A stretch of 64,000 bases of DNA from contig NMRB01000800.1 of the NCBI GenBank assembly GCA_002633025.1, positions 160,589 through 224,588 of the forward strand, given 5' to 3'. The notes under the pieces are model-generated. The model was not told the origin of the DNA and did not search any database. It saw nothing but the letters and a program-made list of their open reading frames with translations. Below are positions 10,601-20,781 of the stretch, in pieces (positions within the stretch are counted from its first letter, which is position 1; every line of letters begins with the position of its first letter). The DNA is from Notospermus geniculatus. Lineage: Eukaryota > Nemertea > Pilidiophora > Heteronemertea > Lineidae. Both the position numbers and the translations under genes were made by a program.

Positions 10601-10880
10601 TATCGTTGGAAAGGAAATCCGTGCATGTCTCATCCGGCATGTCAGGGTGTGTGTGGGCCACCTACATGTACATGTAACATGTCACCGTCAACTAATCTAC
10701 ACACGAACAAAAAATGGAAAAACCCAACTACTGTCTCTCTTCTGTCCTGATTTTGTGACCTGAAGAAATATAATGTAGGCCATGGTGTAATCAGATGGCA
10801 TGTCTACACAATAGTTTCCTGGTACTATCAAAAATATCTTATCGTCATCTGTCAAATTCTTGCATTGCACTCTCTGACTT

Positions 10881-11247
10881 TCCTGCCGTTAGAGGCCGCC
10901 TGTTTGCGGTCCTAGAACGTCACAAAAGGGGCTGTTCATTTTCGTCAGTTGAGGAATCTGAGTTGTGATCCTTGAGAAAATGGAGAAAGCTATGAAGTTG
11001 CAAATTGCAGCAATTATTCTGTACAGCACAACAAATAATCCCTGCAATTTGCAAGTGCATAGCTTTTTCCGTTTTCCCAAGGATCACAACTCCTCAAGTG
11101 ACGAAAATGAACAGCCCCGTTGACGTCATTGACGTACATGTAAGCCATGGCGTCCAGGTCATTATGGATGACAACATGCCATGCATTACTTCTCTGTGAC
11201 GTCAAATTCCGTGACGTAGGACCGCTAACTGGTGGTGCCCTCTAACA
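10881..11247. repeat. Foldback element (gttagaggcc family) with nested insertion
   Basis: The arms are cctgccgttagaggccgcc plus gcggtcctagaacgtcac, and on the right gacgtaggaccgctaact plus ggtggtgccctctaac. The interior holds a complete other MITE (10924-11119). An uninterrupted relative is at 28138-28316. Confidence 0.75.
10924..11119. repeat. Foldback MITE (ggggctgttcatttt family), copy 2, nested
   Basis: It matches 5904-6116 and sits inside the gttagaggcc element. Confidence 0.8.
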
Positions 11248-11327
11248 TCAGTAAAGTCTACCATTCAGAGAACAGATCTTAAATGATATTTTCATGAAAT
11301 GACACAGTCTATCATCTTTTTCTCCAG

Positions 11328-11439
11328 CAATCTGGCATTATTGTAAAAACGAAGGAAGACCTGCCTCCATTACGTAATCCCGAGATACTGATCGGTGAGA
11401 ATGATCTGACGTCTCTCAGCTACCTCCACGAACCTGCAG
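11328..11439 (+). CDS. Myo5: Myosin V exon (N-terminal motor region)
   Basis: It begins [19 protein letters not shown] and ends in LSYLHEPA plus one base. This equals the class V segment that leads into the motor domain ([22 protein letters not shown] in vertebrates). Acceptor ctccag, donor gtgggt, phase 0 to 1. Confidence 0.93.
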
Positions 11440-11527
11440 GTGGGTTTGAAACCAATGTTGACAGGGTTCAATCTTAAGATATTGAAGTGACCCTATAGGC
11501 ATTATCCAAAGAAGAAAGCATAAAAAT

Positions 11528-11640
11528 TGACACACAAGTTGGTAAATATCAAGAAGTCAACTTCCAGAACTTGCGAATTTTCGACCCCAACCGGGGTCTT
11601 CCTCAGGCACTTTTCAGTTGGCAGATAGCTATTAGGCTCA
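11528..11640. repeat. Dispersed repeat with gaagaccccggttggggtcg motif
   Basis: The word gaccccaaccggggtcttcc and its flank aacttgcgaattttcg recur inverted at 31120-31170 and in part at 32270-32330. The class is unknown. Confidence 0.5.
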
Positions 11641-11751
11641 TCAGTGTGCTCACTTCACCAAAGGTGGCGCTAGCAACTGATAACCTACAGATAACCTACA
11701 GATAACTACAGATAACCTACAGATAACCTACAGATAACCTGATAACCTACA

Positions 11752-12041
11752 GAGGGAGCCTGATAGCCTAGTGGTTATCACGTCCGCTTAGCAAGCGGCA
11801 GGTCCCGGGTTCGAATCCAGCCCAGGCCATATGGGATTTCATTCCCGGCTCTTCACGTCCGTCGCATGGGACAGTAAGCCGTGGTGCCTTGTACCTTGTG
11901 TCTTTGCAAGGGCAAGTAAAATACCCCATCCAAGTGAGGAACATGAGTAGCTTGTGATGGCCTCCTCCGTACTTACCAGGGCCAATAATGCTATAGCGTC
12001 GGCCCTGACGGAAAAATGAAATACAATACAATACAATATAA
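11752..12041 (+). repeat. Full-length tRNA-Ala-like SINE
   Basis: The head has an A-box-like tagcctagtggttatcacg, the loop cgcttagcaagcg (AGC anticodon position) and the B box ggttcgaatcc. Then come an unrelated body (gggacagtaagccgtggtgc, ccatccaagtgaggaacatg) and a tail of aatacaatacaat. It is best read as a tRNA-derived SINE, not a functional tRNA gene. The upstream 11677-11751 is a short tandem of agataacctac. Confidence 0.85.
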
Positions 12042-12149
12042 CCTACAGATTTGGGCTAAATAGTGTATTTGACTTGATGTCCGAGTTAGATTCTAAGAGT
12101 GCCGGTGTCCAAAGGGATTTGGCGATTACACCCTATATTTTCGTTTCAG

Positions 12150-12351
12150 TTCTGTATAATCTTCAAGTCCGTTTCTCCGAGCGCAATGCAATCTACACGT
12201 ACTGCGGGATTGTCCTCGTGGCCCTCAATCCGTATGAACAGTTACCCATCTACGGGCCTGATATCATCCAGGCCTACAGCGGCCAGGATATGGGGACCAT
12301 GGACCCACACGTCTTCGCAGTGGCGGAGGAAGCGTTCAAGAATATGTCCAG
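12150..12351 (+). CDS. Myo5: Myosin V motor exon
   Basis: Continues the phase-1 codon: [20 protein letters not shown], then [13 protein letters not shown] and [10 protein letters not shown]. It covers the start of the myosin head with the conserved YTYxG and NPYxxLPIY motifs. Acceptor gtttcag, donor gttggt, phase 1 to 2. Confidence 0.95.
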
Positions 12352-12371
12352 GTTGGTCTTAATGTGGCACT

Positions 12372-12618
12372 GTATAGATGATTCTCAAATTCGCAGATCT
12401 GCGCACTTTTGCCGAAATCACGACCACAACCTCGACCTGAAACCAGCTGACGTGACGCAATCCATGATTCAGCAATGGTCGACTCCGACGCAACGTCGTC
12501 GAAGTCACTGTCATGGGATTCTCTGCGTCACGTCATTCAGCTTCAGATCAAGGTTGTGGTGAGATTTCGGCGAAAGTGCGCAGATCTTTGTCGTTTACAT
12601 CAATTTGGGAACGGTCTG
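12372..12618 (+). repeat. 245-bp palindromic MITE, copy 2
   Basis: Same arms and core as copy 1. It begins 20 bp after the myosin donor at 12352. Confidence 0.88.
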
Positions 12619-12629
12619 GTGTAATCATA

Positions 12630-12760
12630 CATGTACATTCTCCAACGCTGGGTGAAAGGCCAAACTACGGTATTGGAGAATGATGCAGTCACCGTCGGTG
12701 GCGCCGGTTCAATTCAGGGAAACACGGCCAGTGTCGTTTTCAAAATTTATCAAATTTCCG
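12630..12760 (+). repeat. Dispersed repeat (acattctccaacgctggg)
   Basis: acattctccaac, actacggtattggagaatga and tgcagtcacc recur at 49140-49263, again close upstream of a myosin exon region. acattctccaa and ttggagaatg form short inverted ends. Confidence 0.6.
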
Positions 12761-12767
12761 TCTTCAG

Positions 12768-12924
12768 ATTTGACCAGAATCAGTCGATCATTGTCAGCGG
12801 GGAGTCGGGAGCCGGAAAAACGGTATCTGCGAAATACGCCATGAGGTACTTCGCGTCTGTTGGTGGAAGCGAGGCTGAGACAAACATCGAAAAGAAGGTG
12901 CTTGCGTCGAACCCGATTATGGAG
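12768..12924 (+). CDS. Myo5: Myosin V motor exon with P-loop
   Basis: Holds the ATP-binding P-loop GESGAGKT (codons at 12799-12822), preceded by NQSIIVS and followed by [11 protein letters not shown], and ends VLASNPIME. Acceptor cttcag, donor gtaagt, phase 2 to 0. All P-loop residues are present. Confidence 0.97.
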
Positions 12925-12961
12925 GTAAGTGGTGTGACAAAAATGGTATGCCATCATGCAT

Positions 12962-13319
12962 GGAATCCTGATAGCTGAGTGGTTATTATGTCTGCTTAGC
13001 AAGCGGCAGGTCCCGGGTTCGAATCCAGCCCAGGCCATATGAGATTAATCATCTCTGGCTCTTCAGTCCGTCGCATGGGACAGTAAGCCGTGGTACCTTG
13101 TACCTTGTGCCTTTGCAAGGGCAAGTAAAAGACCCCATCCAAGTGAGGAACATGAGTAGCTTGAGATGGCCTCTTCCGTACTTACCAGGGCCTAGTAGCT
13201 TGAGATGGCCTCTTCCATACTTACCAGGCCTAGCAGCTTGAGATGGCCTCTTCCGTACCTAGTAGCTGAAGGTGGCCTCTCTCATACTTACCAGGGCGTA
13301 TAATCCTAACCCTTACCTT
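12962..13319 (+). repeat. tRNA-Ala-like SINE plus tandem tail copies
   Basis: A full head (gatagctgagtggttatt, gggttcgaatcc) and body are followed by three or four extra copies of the 3' piece tagcttgagatggcctcttc up to just before the next exon. Confidence 0.8.
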
Positions 13320-13325
13320 TTTCAG

Positions 13326-13551
13326 GCGATTGGAAATGCCAAAACAATCCGCAACGACAACAGCAGCCGATTTGGAAAATACATCGAGATTGCCTTCGAC
13401 AAAACAAACAAGATCGTAGGCGCGAACATGAGGACGTATCTTCTGGAGAAATCACGTCTGGCGTTCCAAGCAGCAGACGAAAGGAATTATCACATATTCT
13501 ATCAGTTGTGCGCGAGTTCGGAACTTCCTGAATTTGAAGAATTTCGCTTGG
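13326..13551 (+). CDS. Myo5: Myosin V motor exon with switch I
   Basis: Begins [19 protein letters not shown], which includes switch I ([10 protein letters not shown]). It continues with [10 protein letters not shown] and [10 protein letters not shown], all hallmark myosin head motifs. Acceptor tttcag, donor gtaagt, phase 0 to 1. Confidence 0.97.
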
Positions 13552-13681
13552 GTAAGTATTCTTCCGGATAACGAACTGGATATTACGAAAAAAATACTAG
13601 TTCCGTGAGATTCGTTATTTAACGGGGTTCGACTCTACAGCTTTTAATTAGTAAGCTTGATGAAGCTTCTTTCATTTTCAG

Positions 13682-13789
13682 ATCACCAGAATAGTTTCTT
13701 TTACACGAACCAGGGTGATAGTCCGAACGTGGAAGCAGTTGATGATGCAGAGGAACTCGAGAACACTAGGGAAGCGATGACTCTTTTAG
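13682..13789 (+). CDS. Myo5: Myosin V motor exon
   Basis: Encodes DHQNSFFYTNQGDSPNVEAV, then DDAEELENTREAMTLLG. This is the upper 50K segment between FYQLC and the HO-helix region. Acceptor ttttcag, donor gtatga, phase 1 to 1. Confidence 0.93.
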
Positions 13790-13930
13790 GTATGAATAAT
13801 TTCGGAATTTCAGACCACACTCGGCATACACAGATGAATATTGATCAGACGTATTTGGCACAGACTTATTTGAAATGACAAAATCAAGTAAATTTTTCAA
13901 GGGAAGAATCAAGTACAAATATTGGATGCG

Positions 13931-14177
13931 ATAGACCGTTCTCAAATTGACATAAACGACAAAGATCTGCGCACTTCCGCCAATATCTCAACCACAACCT
14001 CGATCTGAAACTGAATGACGTAACGCAGACAACCCCACGACAGGGACGTCGACGACACTGCATCAGGAGTCGGCCATTGCTGAATCATGGATGGCGTCAC
14101 GTCAGCCAGCTCAGATCGAGGTTATGGTTGAGATTTCGGCGGAAGTGCGCAGATCTGCGAATCGGAGAACTGTCTAT
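13931..14177 (-). repeat. 245-bp palindromic MITE, copy 3
   Basis: Same element in the other orientation: starts agaccgttctcaaattgacg and ends in cgcagatctgcgaatc plus gagaactgtct. Confidence 0.88.
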
Positions 14178-14281
14178 CCAATATTCAATTATGGCCACCA
14201 GGTGCCATATCGATTTCTTCAATCCCTGCCCACGCCGTGGCGCAAACATTTCATCATCGAGGTTTTCATTTCATTTTCCAG

Positions 14282-14388
14282 GCATCAGTCAGAAAGAACA
14301 AATGATGATTTTCCGTATAATCTCGGGGATCCTGTATTTTGGAAATGTGATATTTGACGAGAAAGAGGGGGATGCGTCCACTGTACCG
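14282..14388 (+). CDS. Myo5: Myosin V motor exon
   Basis: Encodes GISQKEQMMIFRIISGILYF, then GNVIFDEKEGDASTVP. It matches the class V MGIFRILAGILHLGNV block. Acceptor ttccag, donor gtaagt, phase 1 to 0. Confidence 0.94.
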
Positions 14389-14917
14389 GTAAGTGAAAAG
14401 TCGCGCTAGGAATAGAAATGACATTCAATAAAAGATGAAAAAGTCAACATTCGTGTTTTTGACCAGGAATTTTGCCCACTTTTCTCTTTATCCCCCCCCC
14501 CCCAAATTTCTGGCAGAAACACTGATCTGAAGGAGATTCTACTCTAATTTAGATTTTACGTTATCTTCTCTTAGATTTTATTTAACCGTTCAGTTTTGCG
14601 TTCATTTGCTAGGGTTCTGTTGGAGATTTAGATTGCAATGTTCAAGTAAGTTCCGTGTAGCTCCCTCTAGTTTTGTATCAGCTCAAAGTGATAGTGCATA
14701 TCACTAGTGCTGCATTTTCTAGTTTTACCGTTTTACCAGTAAAAGTCGGATTCTCATTTAAGACACCATCGTCTGTGCCTGACGTGCGATAAGATTTGCT
14801 GGCGTCGAAATTTGATCACGCGTCGGTCGCAGACGCTCGGTCTCTGAAGTATGAATCAAGCCTGAGCTGGAATTGTCCTCTCGTTCTATTAACCATTTCA
14901 GTGCCAGAGCTTTTTGT

Positions 14918-15172
14918 ATGGATGATTCTCAAATTAGCAGATCTCACTGATCTGCGTACTTCCGCCGAAATCGCAACCACAACCTCGATCTGAAACCGGG
15001 TGACATGACACAATCCATGATTCAGCAATGGTCGACTCTGATGCAATGTCTTTGAAGTCACTTCTTTGGGTTGTCTGCGTCATGTCATTCAGTTTCAGAC
15101 CGAGGTTATGGTTGAGATTTCGGCGGAAGTGCGCAGATCTTTGTCGTTTACGTCAATTTGAGAACGGTCTAT
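14918..15172 (+). repeat. 245-bp palindromic MITE, copy 4
   Basis: Same family, with atctgcgtacttccgccg at the left and gtgcgcagatctttgtcg at the right. Confidence 0.85.
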
Positions 15173-15469
15173 GGGTTTGCTTAACTGCCGAGTTCCACTC
15201 TAAAGCAGTGTGACGTTATCACCGAACATGAACTAAACCAAAAATCTTGGGATTTTCTTTCAAATGTGCATCTTCTAGTGCTTCATGACAGTCTGCAGAC
15301 CTCATAGTGTCACATGACTTTGCTGGCATTTAAATAGCGATTATACCTTAATACTTTGTTAGGAATATATTGGTACATTACATGTAGGCCAGGTTTTTGA
15401 CTTGTTCTTGTTTCAATGCAGTTTTCATTGAATTCCACTAGATTTTGGCCGCTCTAGTCTTTCCGCTCA

Positions 15470-15645
15470 GGGGCAGATCCATGATTTCGGAAAAGAGGGG
15501 GTGCACTGTGCTAGAAACATTGAAATCTGCGATGAATTTCAATGCTTTGCTCCAAATTTCAGAATTTCACGGTCAATTTTACAGATTTGTTGGCTTAAAG
15601 GGGGCATGCACCGGGTGTGTCCCCCTGGATCTGCGCCTGCTGCTG
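15470..15645 (+). repeat. ggatcc-terminus MITE, copy 3
   Basis: caggggcagatccatgattt at the left and ccccctggatctgcgcctg at the right; the core matches 7523-7700. Confidence 0.75.
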
Positions 15646-16147
15646 TCTTCGATTTTCCCAACAGGCCATCATCACCTTACCAAACAATTAATTGACTGCC
15701 GTGTATTTGTAATAAAACGCCCAAAACTTGATGGAATTTGGTGAAAATTGTTCCAACATGAAGCCTGAAGTTGAAAAACCTGGCACATTAGGCTATGGGA
15801 ACCTTCTAGATTTAGATTTTCTGTATTCTAGTTTGTCCTTCTTTTCCTCTAAAAACTTCCTCTAAAATAATATCCATAGATTATCATCTGGATTAACAAA
15901 CTCCTGTCATTTAGCGCATCAAGTCCCAACAATTTCACCATGTTTACGTTTTCAGCACTTTTCCCCACCTTCTGTCCCATTGTTTGACTCCACTTCACCC
16001 AGTGTGCTGAGCTGGTTTCATACGTAATGCTGATTTCTGAACCATTTCAAAAATATTGTGTAAATTATGTTCTACGTTTTTTCCAGAAATACAAATTACT
16101 GGTTGAATTTGCTACTTCTTTTTCTGAAAATTTCACGTTCTTTTCAG

Positions 16148-16279
16148 AAAAACGATACCAATTTGATAATTATGAGTGATCTGCTGGGTATTGACTGCGA
16201 GTCGTTAAGGATGTGGTTATGTAACAGGAAGATTGCGACACAGAACGAGGTCCTTATTAAACCCCTGAAACAGTCTGAG
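16148..16279 (+). CDS. Myo5: Myosin V motor exon
   Basis: Starts KNDTNLIIMSDLLGIDCESL and ends IATQNEVLIKPLKQSE. It corresponds to the vertebrate segment ELMGVDYEEMCHWLCHRKL. Acceptor tttcag, donor gtaaga, phase 0 to 0. The next exon is not visible because of the gap that follows. Confidence 0.94.
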
Positions 16280-16390
16280 GTAAGAAGCAAGTACTGTAGC
16301 CATTAACTTTGCAGCCATTAAATTGACAGTTTGGAGAAATCTGGTATGATCTTACCCCTGACCCCCACCCCCCCCACCCCAGTTCATGTG

Positions 16391-17209
16391 NNNNNNNNNN
16401 NNNNNNNNNNNNNNNNNNNNNNNNNNNNNNNNNNNNNNNNNNNNNNNNNNNNNNNNNNNNNNNNNNNNNNNNNNNNNNNNNNNNNNNNNNNNNNNNNNNN
16501 NNNNNNNNNNNNNNNNNNNNNNNNNNNNNNNNNNNNNNNNNNNNNNNNNNNNNNNNNNNNNNNNNNNNNNNNNNNNNNNNNNNNNNNNNNNNNNNNNNNN
16601 NNNNNNNNNNNNNNNNNNNNNNNNNNNNNNNNNNNNNNNNNNNNNNNNNNNNNNNNNNNNNNNNNNNNNNNNNNNNNNNNNNNNNNNNNNNNNNNNNNNN
16701 NNNNNNNNNNNNNNNNNNNNNNNNNNNNNNNNNNNNNNNNNNNNNNNNNNNNNNNNNNNNNNNNNNNNNNNNNNNNNNNNNNNNNNNNNNNNNNNNNNNN
16801 NNNNNNNNNNNNNNNNNNNNNNNNNNNNNNNNNNNNNNNNNNNNNNNNNNNNNNNNNNNNNNNNNNNNNNNNNNNNNNNNNNNNNNNNNNNNNNNNNNNN
16901 NNNNNNNNNNNNNNNNNNNNNNNNNNNNNNNNNNNNNNNNNNNNNNNNNNNNNNNNNNNNNNNNNNNNNNNNNNNNNNNNNNNNNNNNNNNNNNNNNNNN
17001 NNNNNNNNNNNNNNNNNNNNNNNNNNNNNNNNNNNNNNNNNNNNNNNNNNNNNNNNNNNNNNNNNNNNNNNNNNNNNNNNNNNNNNNNNNNNNNNNNNNN
17101 NNNNNNNNNNNNNNNNNNNNNNNNNNNNNNNNNNNNNNNNNNNNNNNNNNNNNNNNNNNNNNNNNNNNNNNNNNNNNNNNNNNNNNNNNNNNNNNNNNNN
17201 NNNNNNNNN
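16391..17209. other. 819-base assembly gap inside the myosin motor domain
   Basis: All N. About 115-120 residues of a class V head, including switch II (DIYGFE) and the FEQFCINYANE region, are missing between the exons at 16279 and 18003, so at least one or two exons must lie in or near this gap. Confidence 0.95.
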
Positions 17210-17231
17210 CACACACTTGTTCAGTGCCGGT

Positions 17232-17398
17232 TCTTGTATTGAACCCCTTGCAAGCTACTATATGGCACGGCTTAACACGCTGGCCATGGAGGATTTCTGT
17301 TATGGCCTATTAAAATGGTTGGCACGTTGGCCACACAGCTGGAAGTTAAGCATCGTAGAGCGTGATCACTACGTGGATGGGCGACCAGCGCATATAAT
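17232..17398 (+). repeat. SINE with 5S-rRNA-like segment, copy 1
   Basis: Holds gaagttaagcatcg, tgatcactacgtggatggg and gcgaccagcg, resembling the 5S rRNA stretch GAAGTTAAGCAACG..TACTTGGATGGG..GACC, preceded by ggccatggaggattt. The other copies are at 19139-19265 (reverse), 50976-51265 (interrupted) and 51266-51358. Confidence 0.6.
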
Positions 17399-17770
17399 CA
17401 GGGTTCGTACGCATCCTGGAAAACCTGGAATGTCATGGAATTTCAAGTTGACAAAATCCAGGCCTGGAAATCCTTGAAAATCAGCGAAATTGCCAAGATG
17501 TCCTGGAATTGTCATGGAAAATCGAGTCCCTTTCAGTAAAGAAAAAAACTTTCAAAAGTAATTCTTTGTCAAGATGTGCTTAGGCCTAATCCCCACCCCC
17601 AGAACTCTGACAGCTCCCTACATCAATTTCATGGAGAGTCTGTATGGGAGAGTATCTTGAAATTTTGTGCTTTCCATGCCGCAGAGTGTCCTGGAATTTT
17701 GCCATTCCTGCCCTGGAAAGTCCTTGAAATGTCATGGAAATTTGGGAGACAGGTGGCGTACAAACCCTGT
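17399..17770. repeat. cagggttcgtacgc-terminus element
   Basis: Starts cagggttcgtacgcatcctg and ends ggcgtacaaaccctg, an inverted pair. The interior is made of cctggaa, tccttgaaa and tgtcatggaa words. The ends and interior resemble widespread hAT-like MITEs of animals (family knowledge, not tested). Confidence 0.65.
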
Positions 17771-17869
17771 ATAATACAGTTCCCAGTGTCAGGTCACTTG
17801 ACCTCGAATACCAGCCAAAATGACGTCACGACCCACGGCATCAAAACGTAAGGAATGCGCAAATAAAAG

Positions 17870-17979
17870 GGGGATTGTCTGTGTTATGTCATTCAGTTTC
17901 AATCAAACCGAGGTTATGGTTGAGATTTCGATGGAAGTGCACAGATCTTTGTCATACGTCAATCTGAGAACGGTCTATT
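17870..17979 (+). repeat. 245-bp palindromic MITE, right half only (copy 5)
   Basis: From gggattgtctgtgtt through gagatttcgatggaagtg to tctgagaacggtcta; the left arm is missing. Confidence 0.75.
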
Positions 17980-18002
17980 ACCATGATTATTTTCATTTCT
18001 AG

Positions 18003-18209
18003 ATGCCAAAAGGTTCAGATCAGAACTGGTGCCAAAAACTCTACACGAAACACGGAAAAGCGCCAAATTTTGAAAAACCACGGATGTCGAACTCGGCGTT
18101 TATCATCCATCACTTCGCAGACAAGGTGGAGTACACGATCGATGGATTTCTGGAGAAGAATCGCGATACGGTGTTGGAACAGCAGGTTGATGTACTAAAG
18201 GCTAGCAAG
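18003..18209 (+). CDS. Myo5: Myosin V motor exon (lower 50K, actin-binding side)
   Basis: Starts [18 protein letters not shown], contains [20 protein letters not shown] and ends [13 protein letters not shown]. Matches MPKGTDDTWAQKLYNTH and [12 protein letters not shown] of vertebrate myosin Va. Acceptor tttctag, donor gtaaac, phase 0 to 0. The ATG here is an internal codon. Confidence 0.95.
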
Positions 18210-18504
18210 GTAAACTGAGTGCTGTCCGTCCATCTGTCATGTCCGTCCCTTCATCCTTTGGTCCGTCTGTCCCTGTTTCTGTTCATGTTTCCCATCATGA
18301 CAACTCCTACAACGACATGCCCTTTTTGTACGAGGCAAATCCGTGCCAGTCCACCCAGTCACCTGAAAAACCGCGCCAATGTCATGGAGGTTCGTGGCAA
18401 TGGCGTAAATCCAAGGTCGAGTATTAGACCAATCCAATGTGCACTGTGCCCCAGTAAGCAGGCTAGATTACCTCTAGCTGTTTAGACTGGCAGTATTCCA
18501 ACCC

Positions 18505-18806
18505 TACACTCCTGTCGCAGTGTTTTGTTTCGCTCCGTACCTCCGTACCTGCTTCACAAACCACTGCTTCGAATGGCCGGTATTCTGCCGATTTACCGCC
18601 AGATGGCACCACTACTGGTCCCGCTGCCGCGCTGGAGAAAGTGTTTTAGGATTTTAGTCAGTTGCAGCCTGATGGTGGGCGCTGATTGGTTGGACCGTAG
18701 TGGTGCCATCTGGCGGTAAATCGGCAGAATACCGGCCATTCGAAGCAGTGGTTTGTGAAGCGTACATGTAGGTACCGAGCGAAACAAAACACTGCGACAG
18801 GAGTGT
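18505..18806. repeat. 300-bp foldback with about 110-bp arms
   Basis: cactcctgtcgcagtgtttt at the left is matched by aaaacactgcgacaggagtg at the right; the arms share cttcgaatggccggtattct and accgccagatggcaccac. The loop is about 80 bp. Confidence 0.85.
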
Positions 18807-18973
18807 ATCCAACCCATGCTCAACCCAGACTGAGCCTACCTTGGATTGCAGGGCTCATTTTTTTACCGGGACAAGCTCTCTCAACCCATTTACACTTGGC
18901 AACATTTTACCGAACCATGCTGGGTCTGGACCGAGCGCAGTGAAAATTTCTAACTTACACTTCTCATTTCCAG

Positions 18974-19114
18974 TATGAATTGGTGGGAGAGTTATTCGCC
19001 GAGGAGAGCAAGAAAGAGCTTTCACGGCAGAGGTCAAGCTCTGGGATTGTACACCATCCAAGACCAGCACCAAAACAACCAAGCAAGGCCCACAGGGCGA
19101 CTGTTGGCTCTCAG
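18974..19114 (+). CDS. Myo5: Myosin V motor exon (loop 2 region)
   Basis: 47 codons: starts YELVGELFAEESKKELSRQR, ends KAHRATVGSQ. It lies where loop 2 is expected. It is basic and low in sequence conservation, and ends with the conserved K-TVG-Q just before the next motor exon. Acceptor ttccag, donor gtaagt, phase 0 to 0. Confidence 0.9.
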
Positions 19115-19138
19115 GTAAGTAGGCCTTGTATTGTACTA

Positions 19139-19265
19139 TGCGCGCCGGTCACCCATCCACGTAGTGGTCGCGCTCCACGTTGCTTAACTTCTAACTCTGA
19201 GTCCAAGGACAACGCTCCAGCCACTAGGCCATCAAGGAAATCCTCCATGGCCGGCGGGTTAAGCC
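19139..19265 (-). repeat. SINE with 5S-rRNA-like segment, copy 2
   Basis: On the minus strand: ggcttaacccgccggccatg, atggcctagtggctggagcg, gaagttaagcaacgtgg and tacgtggatgggtgaccggc. This is the copy closest to 5S rRNA. Confidence 0.65.
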
Positions 19266-20124
19266 ACAAGGGGGTCAATGCAGGCCTAAAGGGGAGCCTA
19301 CTGGGCCCATTCATAAAAGGTCCTTCTAAGGTCCTTGGCGGTGCTCTGTTGGGAGTGTGTTCGTGAGTCCATGCTGTGATAACTTGTCTTCCTCCCACAG
19401 ATCGTGCTGACAAAACAGACCGTCAGTCGCCAGGTTGGCAAAAAATATGATTCTCTGCATTGCATCATTCTTCATCAGTTGGTGGAGGTTTATTTGCATT
19501 AGGCTAAGAATCCATTCACACGGTTTTCGAGCGGTGCGATGCCGCATTCTTTGTCCGTGACCAACGCCACGGAAACAAACAATGCTTTCGAGCGTCTGCT
19601 GCTTGAAAATCGCATGAATGGAAAGCCAGTCTTAAGGGTACCCGGTTCAGGGCATGTAGAAGTTATGTATGACCTATGACTACGGATAACTTAACATTTC
19701 CCGGAGTCCAGCAGACGGCATCTTCTGTCAAAGTTTTCTCACATCCTATGGTGTTGATTGAAAAATATTTGAAGAAAGGTTGTTCCTATCAACCATCTGA
19801 AGAAAGTTTCTTCAAATTCTTTTCAATTTCATTCCCAAGGAATTTAGAAAACTTCAGCAAAAGATACCGCCTGCTTGGGGCAGATGAGTTAGCATGAAAC
19901 TGCCAATCCAATTCAAAGTGCTGATATCGGTGCATGTTGACTGCATTCTTTATAAAACACCGTGTTACATTTTATAGGTCAACGCTTTTTGTCAACACTA
20001 ATATGAAATGTTGCCCATTCCCTGCCAGTTGCAATGTCAACGAAACTACTAAACCTACCTAATACTGGAACCCTGACAGAAACCCTGTCATACAGCTTTT
20101 CCACCGGAAAAACATCAAGAACAT

Positions 20125-20290
20125 GAAATAATAATAACAGGTTTCTAAGGTGAAAGACATTGCTTCCTACCAGATTCGAACCCACAAACCCTCGCATGAG
20201 GCATCAATCGCCAGCACTAAGGAGGGCAGCATGCCTTAACCACTAGGCCAAATCCATCTTCAAAAAAGATGGTTCAGTGACCCATTGTTA
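20125..20290 (-). repeat. Second tRNA-derived SINE family, copy 1
   Basis: On the minus strand: ggcctagtggttaaggcatg (A-box-like), a ccttagtgctggcgattg arm, and gggttcgaatctggtagg (B box), then a tail with agaaacctgttattatta. Other copies: 32412-32572 (+) and 37119-37283 (-). Confidence 0.7.
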
Positions 20291-20536
20291 AACGAGGCTT
20301 CCATCAGTATCCTGTGAGAAGTCCAATCTCGGAACACAAACAGTTTTATGTTGTGGTGATGGTCTTCATTTTGGAAGTTGCGCCACCTATCATCTGTTAG
20401 ATTTACTATCTAGGTTATAACCACCATTAATCACGGAACAAATCGCAGGACAACAATTGGATCCAAGGTCTGTAACTTATCAACTGATTTTTGTGTTCAT
20501 TTCCCCAAGCTTGGTACCGGTGGTTTCTGGGTAAGG

Positions 20537-20781
20537 TATAGACGCTTCTCGAATTCGCAGATCTGTGCACTTCCGCCGAAATCGCAACCACAACCTCGAA
20601 CTGCAACCAGCTGACGCGACGCAATCCATGATTCAGCAATGGTCGACTCTGACACAACGTCGTCGAAGTCACTGTCGTGGGGTTCTCTGCTTCACGTCAT
20701 TCAGTTTCAGACCGAGGTTTTGCCATTTCGGTGGAAGTACACAGATCTTTCTCGTTTACGTCAATTTGGGATTTGTCTATT
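20537..20781 (+). repeat. 245-bp palindromic MITE, copy 6
   Basis: Same arms; begins tagacgcttctcgaattcg. Confidence 0.88.

Larger units (their letters stand above)
14389..16147. other. Myosin intron
   Basis: Holds a poly-C run near 14493, a 245-bp MITE (14918-15172) and a ggatcc MITE (15470-15645). No exon was seen here. Confidence 0.8.

Noticed and set aside
16257-17477. Long open frames of 270-360 codons across the N gap, both strands
   Set aside because: They consist of N translated as X; there is no sequence information.
19676-19897. 73-codon ORF with Phe/Ser-rich sequence
   Set aside because: Not preceded by a usable acceptor in the needed phase, does not match the missing myosin segment, and no known family is recognised.
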